DNA of 64,000 nt from Lentzea indica (GCF_012184385.1 NZ_VSRL01000011.1:17425-81424), one strand, 5' to 3'. Numbered from the stretch's first letter, positions 25,421 to 34,954 are shown. Made by a program: numbers and translations. The notes: a model not told the origin generated them from the sequence alone.

Positions 25421-25435
25421 ATACATCCGATGTAT
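25421..25435 (+). promoter_or_regulatory. 15-bp palindromic operator of the fucose operon
   Basis: ATACATC-C-GATGTAT is a perfect 7-1-7 inverted repeat 31 nt upstream of the first operon gene, in the divergent region shared with the protease gene. This form fits GntR-type dimers; the GntR/FCD regulator encoded at 35819-36493 is a candidate, unproven. Confidence 0.65.
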
Positions 25436-25466
25436 TTCGTGCGGTGTGACCAGAGGAGGAACGGCC

Positions 25467-26321
25467 GTGCAGTTTTTGCGCCTGGGGCCGGTCGGCGATG
25501 AACGTCCTGCAGTGAGGACAGACGACGGGGTCACGTACGACCTCCTGCCGATCACCCCGGACATCGACGGCGCGTTCCTCGCGAACGACGGCGTGGCACG
25601 TACCAGGCAGGCACTCGAAGCCGGCGAGCTCTCCGTGCTGGACGCGGAAGGTGTCAGGGTCGGGCCTCCGCTCGCGCGTCCTGGCAAGGTCATCTGCATC
25701 GGCCTCAACTACCGCGACCACGCGGAGGAGACCGGCGCCGACATCCCCGGCGAGCCGGTGATGTTCCTCAAGACGCCGGACACGATCGTGGGCCCGTACG
25801 ACGAGGTGCTCGTTCCCCGCCGGTCGGTGAAGACCGACTGGGAGGTCGAGCTCGGCGTCGTCATCGGGCGCACCGCTCGCTACCTCGAGTCCGAAGAGGA
25901 CGCTCTGAGCTGCATCGGCGCGTACGTGCTCTCGCACGACGTCTCCGAGCGGGAGTTCCAGATCGAGCGCGGCGGGACGTGGGACAAGGGCAAGAACTGC
26001 GAGACGTTCAACCCGCTCGGCCCCTTCCTCGTGCCCGCTGACGAGATCGCCGACCCGCAGAGCCTGGAGATGCGGCTCTGGGTGAACGGCGAGATCAAGC
26101 AGAACTCGTCCACCAAGAACATGATCTTCCCGGTCGCGGAGATCGTGCGCTACCTGAGCCAGTTCCTCGTCCTCCGACCGGGTGACGTGATCAACACCGG
26201 TACCCCGGCCGGTGTCGCCCTCGGCCAGCCGGAGCCCAAGCCGTACCTGCGTGCCGGTGACGTCGTCGAGCTGGAGATCGAGGGCCTCGGCAAGCAGCGG
26301 CAGACCCTCGGGCAGGCCTGA
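25467..26321 (+). CDS. fumarylacetoacetate hydrolase family protein, probable 2,4-diketo-3-deoxy-L-fuconate hydrolase
   Basis: A 284-residue FAH-family enzyme. The catalytic domain carries CIGLNYRDHAEETG, the metal ligands of TDWEVELGVVIGR, YVLSHDVSEREFQIE and the C-terminal VINTGTPAGVALG. In the non-phosphorylative L-fucose route this family splits 2,4-diketo-3-deoxy-L-fuconate into pyruvate and L-lactate. The following genes supply all earlier steps. I chose the GTG at 25467, 6 nt after AGAGGAGGA, rather than an upstream GTG. It is the first gene of the operon. Confidence 0.87.
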   Translation: MQFLRLGPVGDERPAVRTDDGVTYDLLPITPDIDGAFLANDGVARTRQALEAGELSVLDAEGVRVGPPLARPGKVICIGLNYRDHAEETGADIPGEPVMFLKTPDTIVGPYDEVLVPRRSVKTDWEVELGVVIGRTARYLESEEDALSCIGAYVLSHDVSEREFQIERGGTWDKGKNCETFNPLGPFLVPADEIADPQSLEMRLWVNGEIKQNSSTKNMIFPVAEIVRYLSQFLVLRPGDVINTGTPAGVALGQPEPKPYLRAGDVVELEIEGLGKQRQTLGQA

Positions 26322-26324
26322 ACC

Positions 26325-27647
26325 ATGCCCCGGAAAACACCACAGATCACCGCACTGGACGTGCTGGACATCCGGTTCCCGACGTCGCGCGAGCTCGACG
26401 GCTCCGACGCGATGAACCCGGACCCGGACTACAGCGCCGCGTACGTGGTGCTGCGGACCGACGACGGACCGGAGGGCCACGGCCTCGCGTTCACCATCGG
26501 CCGCGGCAACGACGTGCAGGCCGCCGCGATCAGGGCCCTGGCCCCGCACGTGGTCGGCAAGGACGTGCCGGAGACCGCGAAAGGGCTGGCGGAGCTGTAC
26601 TTCGAGCTGATCGGCGACTCGCAGATCCGCTGGCTCGGCCCCGAGAAGGGCGTCGCGCACATGGCGATCGGCGCCGTCGTCAACGCCGCGTGGGACCTCG
26701 CCGCCCGCCGCGCAGGGCTGCCCGTCTGGCGGTTCCTCGCCAGGATGACGCCGGAGGAGATCGTCAGCCTCGTCGATTTCCGCTATCTGAGTGACGCTCT
26801 CACCCCGGACGAGGCGCTGCAGATCCTGCGGAAGGTCGAGCACGGCAAGGCCGAGCGCGTGGAGACCATTGCCCGCGAGGGATATCCGGCCTACACGACG
26901 TCACCCGGCTGGCTCGGCTACTCCGACGAGAAGCTCGCGGGCCTCGCCAGGCAGGCGCTCGCCGACGGCTTCGACATGATCAAGCTCAAGGTCGGCGGCA
27001 GTCTCGACGACGACGTGCGCAGGATGAAGCTCGCCCGCGAGGTCGTCGGCGAGGACGTTCGCGTGGCGGTGGACGCGAACCAGCGCTGGGACGTCGACAC
27101 GGCAGTGCGCTGGATGCGCGAGCTGGCGCCGTACAACCCGTACTGGATCGAGGAGCCGACCTCACCGGACGACGTGCTGGCGCACCGCGCGATCGCGGAC
27201 GCGCTGGCCCCGATCCGGGTCGCCACCGGTGAGCACGTGCAGAACCGCGTGGTGTTCAAGCAGTTCCTGCAGGCGGGCGCGATCGACGTCCTGCAGCTCG
27301 ACGCCTGCCGGGTCGCGGGCGTGAACGAGAACATCGCGATCCTGTTGCTGGCCAAGAAGTTCGACGTCCCGGTGTGCCCGCACGCCGGCGGTGTCGGCCT
27401 CTGCGAGCTGGTCAGGCACCTGTCGTTCTTCGACTACGCCGCGATCTCCGGCGAGGTCGGCGAGCGCGTGATCGAGTGGGTCGACCACCTGCACGAACAC
27501 TTCCTGGACCCGGCCGTCGTCGAGCGCGGCCGTTACCTGGTACCCGCCGAGCCGGGATTCTCCGCTCAGCTCAAGGACGAGACGCTGTCCGACTACCTCT
27601 ACCCGGACGGTCCGGTGTGGACAGCATTGGAGGGCGAGAGTGACTGA
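26325..27647 (+). CDS. L-fuconate dehydratase, enolase superfamily
   Basis: A 440-residue enolase-superfamily dehydratase that converts L-fuconate to 2-keto-3-deoxy-L-fuconate. The N-terminal capping domain begins [24 protein letters not shown], which is characteristic of fuconate dehydratases. Barrel motifs: IKLKVGG (base Lys), [11 protein letters not shown] and [11 protein letters not shown] (metal ligands), [12 protein letters not shown] (catalytic His). It starts 3 bp after the hydrolase gene and overlaps the next gene by 8 bp. Confidence 0.92.
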   Translation: MPRKTPQITALDVLDIRFPTSRELDGSDAMNPDPDYSAAYVVLRTDDGPEGHGLAFTIGRGNDVQAAAIRALAPHVVGKDVPETAKGLAELYFELIGDSQIRWLGPEKGVAHMAIGAVVNAAWDLAARRAGLPVWRFLARMTPEEIVSLVDFRYLSDALTPDEALQILRKVEHGKAERVETIAREGYPAYTTSPGWLGYSDEKLAGLARQALADGFDMIKLKVGGSLDDDVRRMKLAREVVGEDVRVAVDANQRWDVDTAVRWMRELAPYNPYWIEEPTSPDDVLAHRAIADALAPIRVATGEHVQNRVVFKQFLQAGAIDVLQLDACRVAGVNENIAILLLAKKFDVPVCPHAGGVGLCELVRHLSFFDYAAISGEVGERVIEWVDHLHEHFLDPAVVERGRYLVPAEPGFSAQLKDETLSDYLYPDGPVWTALEGESD

Positions 27648-28392
27648 CTTCGAAGGACTTGTCGCCGTTGTCACGGGCGGTGCGTCCGGTATCGGTCTCG
27701 CGACGGCGAACCTGCTGTCGTCGCGCGGTGCGACGGTGGTGGCGCTGGACCTCGACCCGGACGTCAAGGACCCGCTCGTCGGGATCCGCGCGGACGTGTC
27801 CGACGACGACAGCGTCAAGGCCGCGATCGACGAGGTCGTGCAGCGGTTCGGCCGGCTCGACGTGGTCGTGAACAACGCGGGGATCGGTGCGCAGGGCGAC
27901 GTCGCGGCCAACGCCGACGACGAGTGGCAGCGCGTCATGAACGTCAACGTGCTGGGCATGGTCCGCGTGTCGCGGGCAGCGTTGCCGCACCTCAGGAACT
28001 CGCCGTCCGCGGCGATCGTCAACACCTGCTCCATCGCTGCCTGGGCCGGGCTCCCGCAGCGTGCTCTCTACTCGGCCAGCAAGGGCGCGGTGTACTCGCT
28101 GACGCTCGCGATGGCCGCTGACCACGTGCGCGAAGGCATTCGCGTCAACGCGGTCGCTCCCGGCACGGCGGACACCCCGTGGGTGGGCCGCCTGCTCGAC
28201 TCGGCGCCGGACCCGGCAGCCGAACGAGCCGCGTTGGAGGCACGCCAGCCGCACGGGCGTCTTGTCTCCGCCGATGAGGTCGCGGGTGCGATCGCCTACC
28301 TGGCGAGCCCGCTTTCCGGTTCCACCGCAGGCACGATTCTCGCTGTCGACGGTGGCATGTATGGCTTGCGCTTGCGTCCCAAGCAGTCATGA
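27640..28392 (+). CDS. SDR-family oxidoreductase, probable 2-keto-3-deoxy-L-fuconate dehydrogenase
   Basis: A 250-residue short-chain dehydrogenase with a GTG start overlapping the dehydratase stop. It has the cofactor motif [10 protein letters not shown] with the acidic DLD after beta-2 (NAD preference), NNAGIG, the catalytic Ser in [10 protein letters not shown], the YSASKGA (Tyr-x-x-x-Lys) pair and the C-terminal DGGMYGLR. In context it oxidises 2-keto-3-deoxy-L-fuconate at C4 to give the substrate of the first-gene hydrolase. Confidence 0.88.
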   Translation: MTDFEGLVAVVTGGASGIGLATANLLSSRGATVVALDLDPDVKDPLVGIRADVSDDDSVKAAIDEVVQRFGRLDVVVNNAGIGAQGDVAANADDEWQRVMNVNVLGMVRVSRAALPHLRNSPSAAIVNTCSIAAWAGLPQRALYSASKGAVYSLTLAMAADHVREGIRVNAVAPGTADTPWVGRLLDSAPDPAAERAALEARQPHGRLVSADEVAGAIAYLASPLSGSTAGTILAVDGGMYGLRLRPKQS

Positions 28393-28407
28393 AAGGCAAA
28401 TGACACG

Positions 28408-29448
28408 ATGAAGCGTCGCAACCTCACCGCCGCGGTGTGCCTCGCGCTCGCCGGTGCTCTGACATTGACCGCGTGCGGTGGCGGGTCCGCCGGAACGGGT
28501 GCCAGTGGCGTCGGCCCGATCGGTGCCGACCACCCCCGAGCCGACTCCGACTTCTGGAACTCCTACATCAAGTACTTCCCTGACAAGGCCAAGGAACTCG
28601 GCATCAACCTGCTGAACCCCACCAACTCGCAGAACAAGGTGGAGAACCTGGTCGCCAACGCGCAGTCGCTGCAGTCGCAGGGTGCCAAGGCGATCGTGAT
28701 GGCCCCGCAGGACACCGGCGCGATCGCGTCCACTTTGGACAGGCTGGACAAGGCGAAGATCCCCGTGATCACCGTCGACACCCGTCCTGACAAGGGCAAG
28801 ACCTACATGGTCGTGCGCGCGGACAACAAGGCGTACGGCGAGAAGGCCTGCAAGTTCCTCGGCGACAAGCTCGGTGGCAAGGGCAAGGTCATCGAGTTCC
28901 AGGGCGCGTTGTCGTCGGTCAACGGCCGTGACCGCTCCGAGGCGTTCGCCGCCTGCATGAAGCAGAACTACCCCGGCATCACGGTGTTCGAGGAGCCGAC
29001 CGACTGGGAGGGCCCGAAGGCGTCAGCGGCCCTGCAGACCAGGCTCAACCAGCACCCCGACATCAACGGCATCTACATGCAGGCAGGTGGCGTGTTCCTC
29101 GCGCCGACGCTGCAGGTGTTGCGGCAGAAGGGCCTGCTGGTCCCGCCGAGCGACCCCAAGCACGTCTTCATCGTCTCCAACGACGGCATCCCGTCCGAGC
29201 TGGAAGCGATCCGCAAGGGCGAGATCGACGCGACCGTCTCCCAGCCGGCCGACCTCTACGCGCAGTGGGCGCTCTTCTACGCCAAGGCCGCTGTTGAGGG
29301 CAAGACGTTCTCGCCCGGCAAGACCGACCACGACTCCACCATCGTCGACGTCGGCGACGGCCGCCTGGAGGACCAGCTCCCGGCACCGCTGATCACCAAG
29401 GAGAACGTCGACGACAAGGCCTTCTGGGGCAACCAGATCGCCAAATGA
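28408..29448 (+). CDS. ribose-type ABC transporter sugar-binding lipoprotein
   Basis: A 346-residue periplasmic-binding-protein-like (RbsB class) lipoprotein. The signal peptide ends at lipobox LTLTAC, followed by a Gly-rich linker. Binding-fold landmarks are NLVANAQSLQSQGAKAIVMAP, IPVITVDTRPDKG and FQGALSSVNGRDRSEAF. Given the pathway around it, the ligand is probably L-fucose. It is 15 bp after the SDR gene and its end overlaps the ATPase start. Confidence 0.9.
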   Translation: MKRRNLTAAVCLALAGALTLTACGGGSAGTGASGVGPIGADHPRADSDFWNSYIKYFPDKAKELGINLLNPTNSQNKVENLVANAQSLQSQGAKAIVMAPQDTGAIASTLDRLDKAKIPVITVDTRPDKGKTYMVVRADNKAYGEKACKFLGDKLGGKGKVIEFQGALSSVNGRDRSEAFAACMKQNYPGITVFEEPTDWEGPKASAALQTRLNQHPDINGIYMQAGGVFLAPTLQVLRQKGLLVPPSDPKHVFIVSNDGIPSELEAIRKGEIDATVSQPADLYAQWALFYAKAAVEGKTFSPGKTDHDSTIVDVGDGRLEDQLPAPLITKENVDDKAFWGNQIAK

Positions 29449-30920
29449 CCGAGTTCGCAGCCATCGCGCGTGGCGTGACGAAGCGGTTCGGGCGGACGCT
29501 CGCGTTGGACGACGTGGGCATCGAGATCCGGGCCGGTGAGTCGCACGCGCTCGTCGGTCGCAACGGCGCGGGCAAGTCGACGTTGGTCTCGGTCCTCACC
29601 GGCATGCAGGTGCCGGACGCGGGCGAGGTCAGCTTCTTCGGTGAGCCCGCGCCGCCCGTCGCCGACCGCGCGGCGTGGCGGCGTCACGTCGCGTGCGTGT
29701 ACCAGAAGTCGACGGTCGTGCCGGAGCTGTCGGTCGCCGAGAACCTGTTCATCAACCGGCAGGACCTCGGCGGCGGCCTGATCAGCTGGAAGAAGCTCCG
29801 GCAGGAGGCTTCCTCCTTGCTGGAGACCTACGACGTGGCGGTGAACCCGGACGAACTGGTGTCCGCGCTGACCGTCGAGCAGCGGCAGCTCGTCGAGATC
29901 GCGCGGGCGCTGTCGATCGGCTCCCGGTTCGTGATCCTCGACGAGCCGACCGCGCAGCTCGACGGACCGGCGATCGAGCGGCTGTTCGACCGGATGAGGT
30001 CGTTGCAGGACAAGGGAGTGACGTTCCTCTTCATCTCCCACCACCTGCAGGAGGTGTACGAGGTCTGCCAGACCGTCACGGTCTACCGCGACGCGCGGCA
30101 CATCGTCACCGCACCGGTCTCCGAGATGTCCAAGCCCGACCTGATCGAGGCGATGACGGGTGAGGCCGGCGGGCTCAACGTGCCCAGCGGTGATGATCGG
30201 CCGTCCTCTGAAGATCTTGTGCTGACCGTGTCGTCGTTGAGCGGGGAGTCCTTTTCGGACATCTCGCTCTCGGCGACGCGTGGTGAGGTCATCGGGCTCG
30301 CGGGCAGTGCGTCGTCCGGCAAGCACGAGTTCGCAGAGACCGTCTACGGGCTGCGCAAGCCGTCGTCCGGTTCGATCTCGGTGGACGGCTCTGCGGTGCG
30401 CGGTGGTGACGTTCCGGCTGCTTTGAAGGCCGGAATCGGCTGTGTGCCACGGGATCGTCACCACCAGGGGCTCGTCCTCGACCTGTCGATCGCGGAGAAC
30501 GCGACGATGAGCACGGCGGGTTCCTTCGTGTGGCCGTCGGCGCAACGTTCGGCAGGAAGCACCGCGATCGCGTCCTACGACGTCAAGGCGGCCGGGCCGG
30601 ACCAGCCGGTGTCCGACCTGTCCGGTGGCAACCAGCAGAAGGTCGTGATGGCGCGGGCACTCGCCAACGACCCGTCCGTGCTGGTGCTGATCAACCCGAC
30701 CGCGGGCGTCGACGTGAAGTCCAAGGAGTCGCTGCTCGGGGTCGTCGACGCGCAGGCACGCCGGGGCAAGGCGGCGATCGTCGTGTCCGACGAGCTCGAC
30801 GACCTGCGGGTCTGCGACCGTGTTCTGGTGATGTTCCACGGTCAGGTCGTGCGCGAGTTCGCACGCGGCTGGCGCGACCAGGAACTCATCGCCGCCATTG
30901 AGGGAATGAGCTCGGAATGA
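29445..30920 (+). CDS. sugar ABC transporter ATPase with two nucleotide-binding domains (RbsA/MglA type)
   Basis: A 491-residue tandem ATPase. The first domain has Walker A GRNGAGKST, signature-like SALTVEQRQLVEIA and Walker B FVILDEPTAQLD. The second has a degenerate Walker A (GSASSGKHE) and an intact signature (LSGGNQQKVVMARAL), the usual asymmetry of CUT2 transporters. It energises fucose uptake with the binding protein and permease, and overlaps both neighbours by 4 bp. Confidence 0.93.
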   Translation: MTEFAAIARGVTKRFGRTLALDDVGIEIRAGESHALVGRNGAGKSTLVSVLTGMQVPDAGEVSFFGEPAPPVADRAAWRRHVACVYQKSTVVPELSVAENLFINRQDLGGGLISWKKLRQEASSLLETYDVAVNPDELVSALTVEQRQLVEIARALSIGSRFVILDEPTAQLDGPAIERLFDRMRSLQDKGVTFLFISHHLQEVYEVCQTVTVYRDARHIVTAPVSEMSKPDLIEAMTGEAGGLNVPSGDDRPSSEDLVLTVSSLSGESFSDISLSATRGEVIGLAGSASSGKHEFAETVYGLRKPSSGSISVDGSAVRGGDVPAALKAGIGCVPRDRHHQGLVLDLSIAENATMSTAGSFVWPSAQRSAGSTAIASYDVKAAGPDQPVSDLSGGNQQKVVMARALANDPSVLVLINPTAGVDVKSKESLLGVVDAQARRGKAAIVVSDELDDLRVCDRVLVMFHGQVVREFARGWRDQELIAAIEGMSSE

Positions 30921-31931
30921 CGAAGGCCATGACTCCGCAGGTCTCGGCGCCCACGCCACCGCCCAAGCAGAAGTTCCAGTTCGCGCGGTACCAGGACCTC
31001 GCACTGGTCCCGGTGATCATCATTCTGCTGATCGTCGGGGCGATCCTGTCGCCGATCTTCCTCACGCCCGGCAACCTGATCGCCGTCCTGACCCAGCAGA
31101 GCGAGCTCTCGCTGCTGGTGCTGGGGCAGGCGATGATCCTGATCGTCGGCAAGATGGACCTGTCGCTGGAGTCGACGGTCGGTCTCGCACCCGCGCTGGC
31201 GGTCGCGTTGATCATCCCCGCGTCGGCAGGCGGTCTCGACGTCGGCTTGGCCGCGTGGATGGCGCTGCCGTTGTGCCTGCTCATCGGTGTCGCGATCGGC
31301 GGTCTGAACGGGTTCCTGATCCTGAAGATCGGGCTGTCCGGGTTCATGGTGACCCTGGGCATGCTGACCATGCTGCGCGGTCTGCAACTCGCCATCACCG
31401 AGGGCAAGTCGCTGATCGCGTGCGGAGTCGTTCCTGTACCTGGGTTCCACGACCTGGCTCGGGCTGCCGGCCGCGGTGTGGATCTGCGTCGTCTGTTACG
31501 CGGTGGGCATCTTCGTGCTGAAGTACCTGCGCGCAGGCCGTTCGCTGTACGCGGTCGGCGGCAACTCGGAGGCCGCGCGTGCCGCCGGTGTCCGGGTGGA
31601 CCGCGTGGTGTGGATCGTGCTGATCATCGGTTCGGTGCTGGCCGTGATCGCGGGCATCCTGATGACCGGACGGCTCGGTTCCGTCGCCGCGACGCAGGGC
31701 GAGGGCATGATCTTCCAGGTCTTCGCGGCCGCGGTGATCGGCGGCATCTCGTTGCAGGGCGGCAAGGGCACGCTGTTCGGTGCGCTGTCCGGTGTGCTGA
31801 TGCTCGGCCTGGTCGAGCAGATCCTGCGGCTGCAGGGCGTGTCCGGCTTCTACATCAAGGCCTCGTACGGCGCGGTGATCATCCTCGCGCTGATCGTGAC
31901 CCGGTTCGCGACCGGTCAGAAGCAGGAGTGA
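30917..31931 (+). pseudogene. ribose-type ABC transporter permease, frameshifted
   Basis: The first frame (from 30917) encodes a normal RbsC-type start: a cytoplasmic tail, membrane helices, GQAMILIVGKMDLSLES and FMVTLGMLTMLRGLQLAITEGKSL. Homology then moves to another frame, which gives FLYLGSTTWLGLPAAVWICV and continues through YAVGGNSEAARAAGV and VFAAAVIGGISLQGGKGT to the stop at 31931. The switch lies near 31417-31426 and is explained by one extra base. Repaired, the protein is about 338 residues, the family's usual size. If real, the fucose importer is broken although every catabolic gene is intact. Confidence 0.88.
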
Positions 31932-31934
31932 GTC

Positions 31935-32246
31935 TTGGAGACCGTTGCGCTGCACACCCGGCTTCGCGAGGGGCGGGAGGCCGACTACGACCGCGTTCAC
32001 GCCACCATTCCCGTGGAGCTGGACGCCGCTCTGCGTGAGGCCGGGGTGCACTCGTGGCGGATCTGGCGGTCCGGACGCGAGCTGTTCCACCTCGTTGAAG
32101 TGGACGACTACCGGGCGATGCGTGCTCGTCTGGCCACTCACCCCGCGAACATTCCGTGGCAAGCTCAGATGGCAGAACTGCTGGAGGTCGAGGACGATTA
32201 CTCCGGCGCCGAACCCGATGTGCGACTTGTGTGGGAGCTGCCGTGA
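31935..32246 (+). CDS. L-rhamnose/L-fucose mutarotase family protein (DUF718)
   Basis: A 103-residue sugar mutarotase of the RhaM/FucM dimeric alpha-beta-barrel family, which interconverts alpha and beta anomers to feed the dehydrogenase. Motifs are ALHTRLREGREADYDRVH, HSWRIWRSGRELFHLVEVDDY and PANIPWQAQMAELLE. It has a TTG start 3 bp after the permease stop, and its end overlaps the aldo/keto reductase start by 4 bp. Confidence 0.88.
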   Translation: METVALHTRLREGREADYDRVHATIPVELDAALREAGVHSWRIWRSGRELFHLVEVDDYRAMRARLATHPANIPWQAQMAELLEVEDDYSGAEPDVRLVWELP

Positions 32247-33199
32247 AGGTTGCTGTATCTCGTCTGGGCTTTGGTGCCGCGCCGATCGGCAACCTGTACC
32301 GGGAGATCTCCGACGAGGTGGCCTTCGGTGCGGTCGAGGCGGCCTGGCAGAACGGCGTTCGCTACTTCGACACCGCGCCGCACTACGGTCTCGGGTTGTC
32401 GGAACGGCGGCTCGGCGTGGCTCTGGCCGGGCGGCCGCGCGACGAGTACGTGATCTCCACGAAGGTCGGGCGGTTGCTGGAGCCGTTCGACGGTGAGGGC
32501 CTCGATGACGAGGGCTTCGCGGTGCCTCGGCACTTCCGTCGTGTGCGCGACTACTCGGGAGACGGTGTTCGCCGGTCCATCGAGTCCTCTTTGGAGCGTT
32601 TGGGCACCGACCGGGTGGAGATCGTCTACATCCACGATCCCGATGACTACTGGGACGTGGCCTTCGGCGAGGCCTATCCGGCGCTGGAGGACCTGCGGTC
32701 GCAGGGTGTCGTCGGCGCGATCGGTGTCGGCATGAACCAGTGGGAGATGCCGGAGCGGTTCGTCCGCGAGACCGACATCGACGTGGTGATGCTGGCCGGG
32801 CGGTACACGTTGCTGGAGCAGCCGGCGCTGCCGTCGTTCCTGCCCGCGTGCCTGGAGCGCGGCGTTTCGGTGGTGGCGTGCGGGGTGTTCAACTCCGGAC
32901 TGCTGTCGAAGCCCGAGGTGGCCGCTGACGCCAAGTACAACTACGAGGAGGCGCCGCCTGAGCTGGTCGCGCGGGCTCGGTCGATCGCTGAGGTGTGCGG
33001 ACGGCACGGGGTGACGTTGCCCGAGGTGGCGATCCAGTTCGCGCTGGGCCACCCTGCCGTGGTGTCCGTCGTGATCGGGTCGCGGACCGCTGAGCAGATG
33101 ACCTCGAACGCCGCGTACTTCTCGGCTTCGATTCCCGATGAGCTGTGGCAGGAGCTGAAGTCTTCCGGCCTGCTCGGCGAGGAGGTTCCGACGCCGTGA
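32243..33199 (+). CDS. aldo/keto reductase, probable L-fucose dehydrogenase
   Basis: A 318-residue AKR with a GTG start. Tetrad residues are Asp and Tyr in YFDTAPHYGLGLSERRLG, Lys in VISTKVGRL and His in VYIHDPDDY. It belongs to the branch with D-threo-aldose/L-fucose dehydrogenase and pyridoxal 4-dehydrogenase. In this operon it should oxidise L-fucose to L-fucono-lactone. It is coupled by 4-bp overlaps to the mutarotase and lactonase genes. Confidence 0.88.
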   Translation: MKVAVSRLGFGAAPIGNLYREISDEVAFGAVEAAWQNGVRYFDTAPHYGLGLSERRLGVALAGRPRDEYVISTKVGRLLEPFDGEGLDDEGFAVPRHFRRVRDYSGDGVRRSIESSLERLGTDRVEIVYIHDPDDYWDVAFGEAYPALEDLRSQGVVGAIGVGMNQWEMPERFVRETDIDVVMLAGRYTLLEQPALPSFLPACLERGVSVVACGVFNSGLLSKPEVAADAKYNYEEAPPELVARARSIAEVCGRHGVTLPEVAIQFALGHPAVVSVVIGSRTAEQMTSNAAYFSASIPDELWQELKSSGLLGEEVPTP

Positions 33200-34029
33200 T
33201 CGTCGACGCCCACCACCACCTGTGGGACCTGTCCGTGCGTGACCAGGACTGGATCACCGATCCGCCGATGGGCGTGATCCGGCGGTCGTTCCTGGAGCCG
33301 GACTTCGTCGCCGCGGCGCCTTCTGTTTCGGCTTCCGTGCTGGTGCAGACGGTGTGCGTGCCGGAGGAGACGCCGGAGTTTCTCGCGGTTGCTGCTTCTT
33401 CGGACGTTGTCGGCGCGGTGGTGGGCTGGACCGATCTGACTTCCGCGGGCGTTGGTGACGCGCTGGCGGAGCTGACCGGTGGTCCTCACGGTTCCTGGCT
33501 GCGCGGGATTCGGCACCAGGTGCAGGGCGAGCCGGACCCGGAGTGGTTGTGCCGCAAGGACGTCTGGAACGGTCTGGCTGCCGTTGGCGCTGAAGGGCTG
33601 GTTTACGAGCTGCTGACGTTGCCGCACCAGCTGCCGGCGGCGCGCAAGACCGTCGCGGCGTTGGGCAACGTTTCCTTTGTGGTGGACCACTGCTCGAAGC
33701 CCGCGATCGGTTCCGGATCGGTCGGGGAGTGGGCTGAGCTGATCCGGTCGCTGGCCGTGCACGAGAACGTGACGTGCAAGCTGTCCGGGCTGGTCACCGA
33801 GGCCGACTGGAAGTCGTGGGACGTGGCCTTGCTGCGGCCGTACTTCGAGGTCGTGCTGGACGCGTTCGGGCCGTCACGGTTGATGTTCGGCTCGGACTGG
33901 CCGGTGTGCCTGCTCGCGGCTTCGTACTCGGAATGGCTTGAGGCCGCTCGGGAGTTGACGTCTGAGCTGTCGCCCGACGAGCAGGCTGCGATCTTCTCGG
34001 GCACTGCTCGCCGGGTCTACTCGCTCTAG
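33196..34029 (+). CDS. amidohydrolase, probable L-fuconolactonase
   Basis: A 277-residue metal-dependent hydrolase of the amidohydrolase superfamily (COG3618). The start VDAHHHLWDLSVRDQDWI carries the His-x-His metal motif, the middle has FVVDHCSKPAI, and the end has MFGSDWPVCLLAASY with the catalytic Asp. These enzymes open sugar lactones; here the substrate is L-fucono-lactone and the product L-fuconate. It is the last gene of the operon; its stop overlaps the convergent dapA stop by 4 bp with no room for an intergenic terminator. Confidence 0.9.
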   Translation: MIVDAHHHLWDLSVRDQDWITDPPMGVIRRSFLEPDFVAAAPSVSASVLVQTVCVPEETPEFLAVAASSDVVGAVVGWTDLTSAGVGDALAELTGGPHGSWLRGIRHQVQGEPDPEWLCRKDVWNGLAAVGAEGLVYELLTLPHQLPAARKTVAALGNVSFVVDHCSKPAIGSGSVGEWAELIRSLAVHENVTCKLSGLVTEADWKSWDVALLRPYFEVVLDAFGPSRLMFGSDWPVCLLAASYSEWLEAARELTSELSPDEQAAIFSGTARRVYSL

Positions 34030-34883
34030 AACAGCGCCTTGAGCTCGTTGATCAGCTTCGGCGTGGCCTCGGCGAGCGGCTCGCGGACCGGGCCCGCCGG
34101 CAGGCCGAGCAGGTTGAGCGCGGCCTTGACCGCCACGGCGCCCGGCTCGCGGGTCATGATCGCGGTGATCACCGGCAGCAGGGCCTGGTGGCGCCGGAGG
34201 GCCTCCTTGTTGTCGCCCTCGTCGTAGGCGTCGAGCATGGCCTTGATCTCGTTGCCGACGACGTGCCCGACGGTGCTGACCGTGCCGACGCCGCCGATCG
34301 AGTACAGCGGCAGAATCAGCTCGTCGTTGCCGGAGTAGTAGTCGAGGCCGGTCTCGGCGATCACGCGGGCCGTCGCCAGCAGGTCGACCTTGCAGTCCTT
34401 CACACCGACGATGCGCGGGTGCTCTGACAGCCTGAGCAGCGTCTCCGTCTCGATCGCCGTGGCCGTGCGGCCGGGGATGTCGTAGAGCAGCGCTGGCAGG
34501 CCGGACGCGTTGGCCACCTGCTTGAAGTGGTTCTCGACGCCTTCCTGCGTGGGCTTGCTGTAGTACGGCGTCACCACGAGCAGGCCGTCCGCGCCGTTCT
34601 CCTCGGCTTGGCGCGCGAGCTCGATGGTGTGGCGGGTGGAGTTGGTGCCAACGCCCGCGAGCACCTTGGCCCTGTCACCGACCGCTTCTGTCACGGCCTT
34701 GATGACCTGCGCCTTCTCCGCGTCGGTCGTCGTCGGCGCCTCGCCAGTCGTGCCGTTGACGACCAGCCCGTCCACTCCGCCCTTGTCGACGAGGTGCGCC
34801 GCCAGCTCCTGCGCACCCTTGATGTCCAAGTCACCGTCGGGGGTGAACGGGGTGACCATCGCTACCAGCACTCGTCCGAACAT
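34026..34883 (-). CDS. dapA: 4-hydroxy-tetrahydrodipicolinate synthase
   Basis: A 285-residue class I aldolase of the DapA family. Motifs: VNGTTGEAPT (phosphate/pyruvate site), TPYYSKPTQEG, Tyr134 in YDIPGRT, and the Schiff-base Lys162 in IVGVKDCK. The standard reaction condenses pyruvate with aspartate semialdehyde in lysine and diaminopimelate synthesis. Because it abuts a sugar-acid operon, a 2-keto-3-deoxy-acid aldolase is an alternative, but the sequence looks like true DapA and the gene faces the other way. Confidence 0.85.
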   Translation of the reverse strand: MFGRVLVAMVTPFTPDGDLDIKGAQELAAHLVDKGGVDGLVVNGTTGEAPTTTDAEKAQVIKAVTEAVGDRAKVLAGVGTNSTRHTIELARQAEENGADGLLVVTPYYSKPTQEGVENHFKQVANASGLPALLYDIPGRTATAIETETLLRLSEHPRIVGVKDCKVDLLATARVIAETGLDYYSGNDELILPLYSIGGVGTVSTVGHVVGNEIKAMLDAYDEGDNKEALRRHQALLPVITAIMTREPGAVAVKAALNLLGLPAGPVREPLAEATPKLINELKALF

Positions 34884-34912
34884 GACTCCAGCGTGGCTCT
34901 AGTCTTCGCAAA

Positions 34913-34939
34913 GTTCCAGTTAGAAGTTCTGCTCGGAAC
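34913..34939 (+). promoter_or_regulatory. inverted repeat between dapA and LysR gene
   Basis: GTTCC (34913-34917) and GGAAC (34935-34939) lie in the 71-bp divergent region, flanked by CAAAG/CTTTG at 34909 and 34951. An interrupted dyad in such a position is typical of a LysR autoregulatory and activation site. Confidence 0.4.
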
Positions 34940-34954
34940 GTTAAGCTGAGCTTT

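Noticed and set aside
34026..34883. dapA as a fucose-pathway aldolase
   Set aside because: It is on the opposite strand, has its own divergent regulator, and the operon already has an FAH-type hydrolase for the final cleavage.
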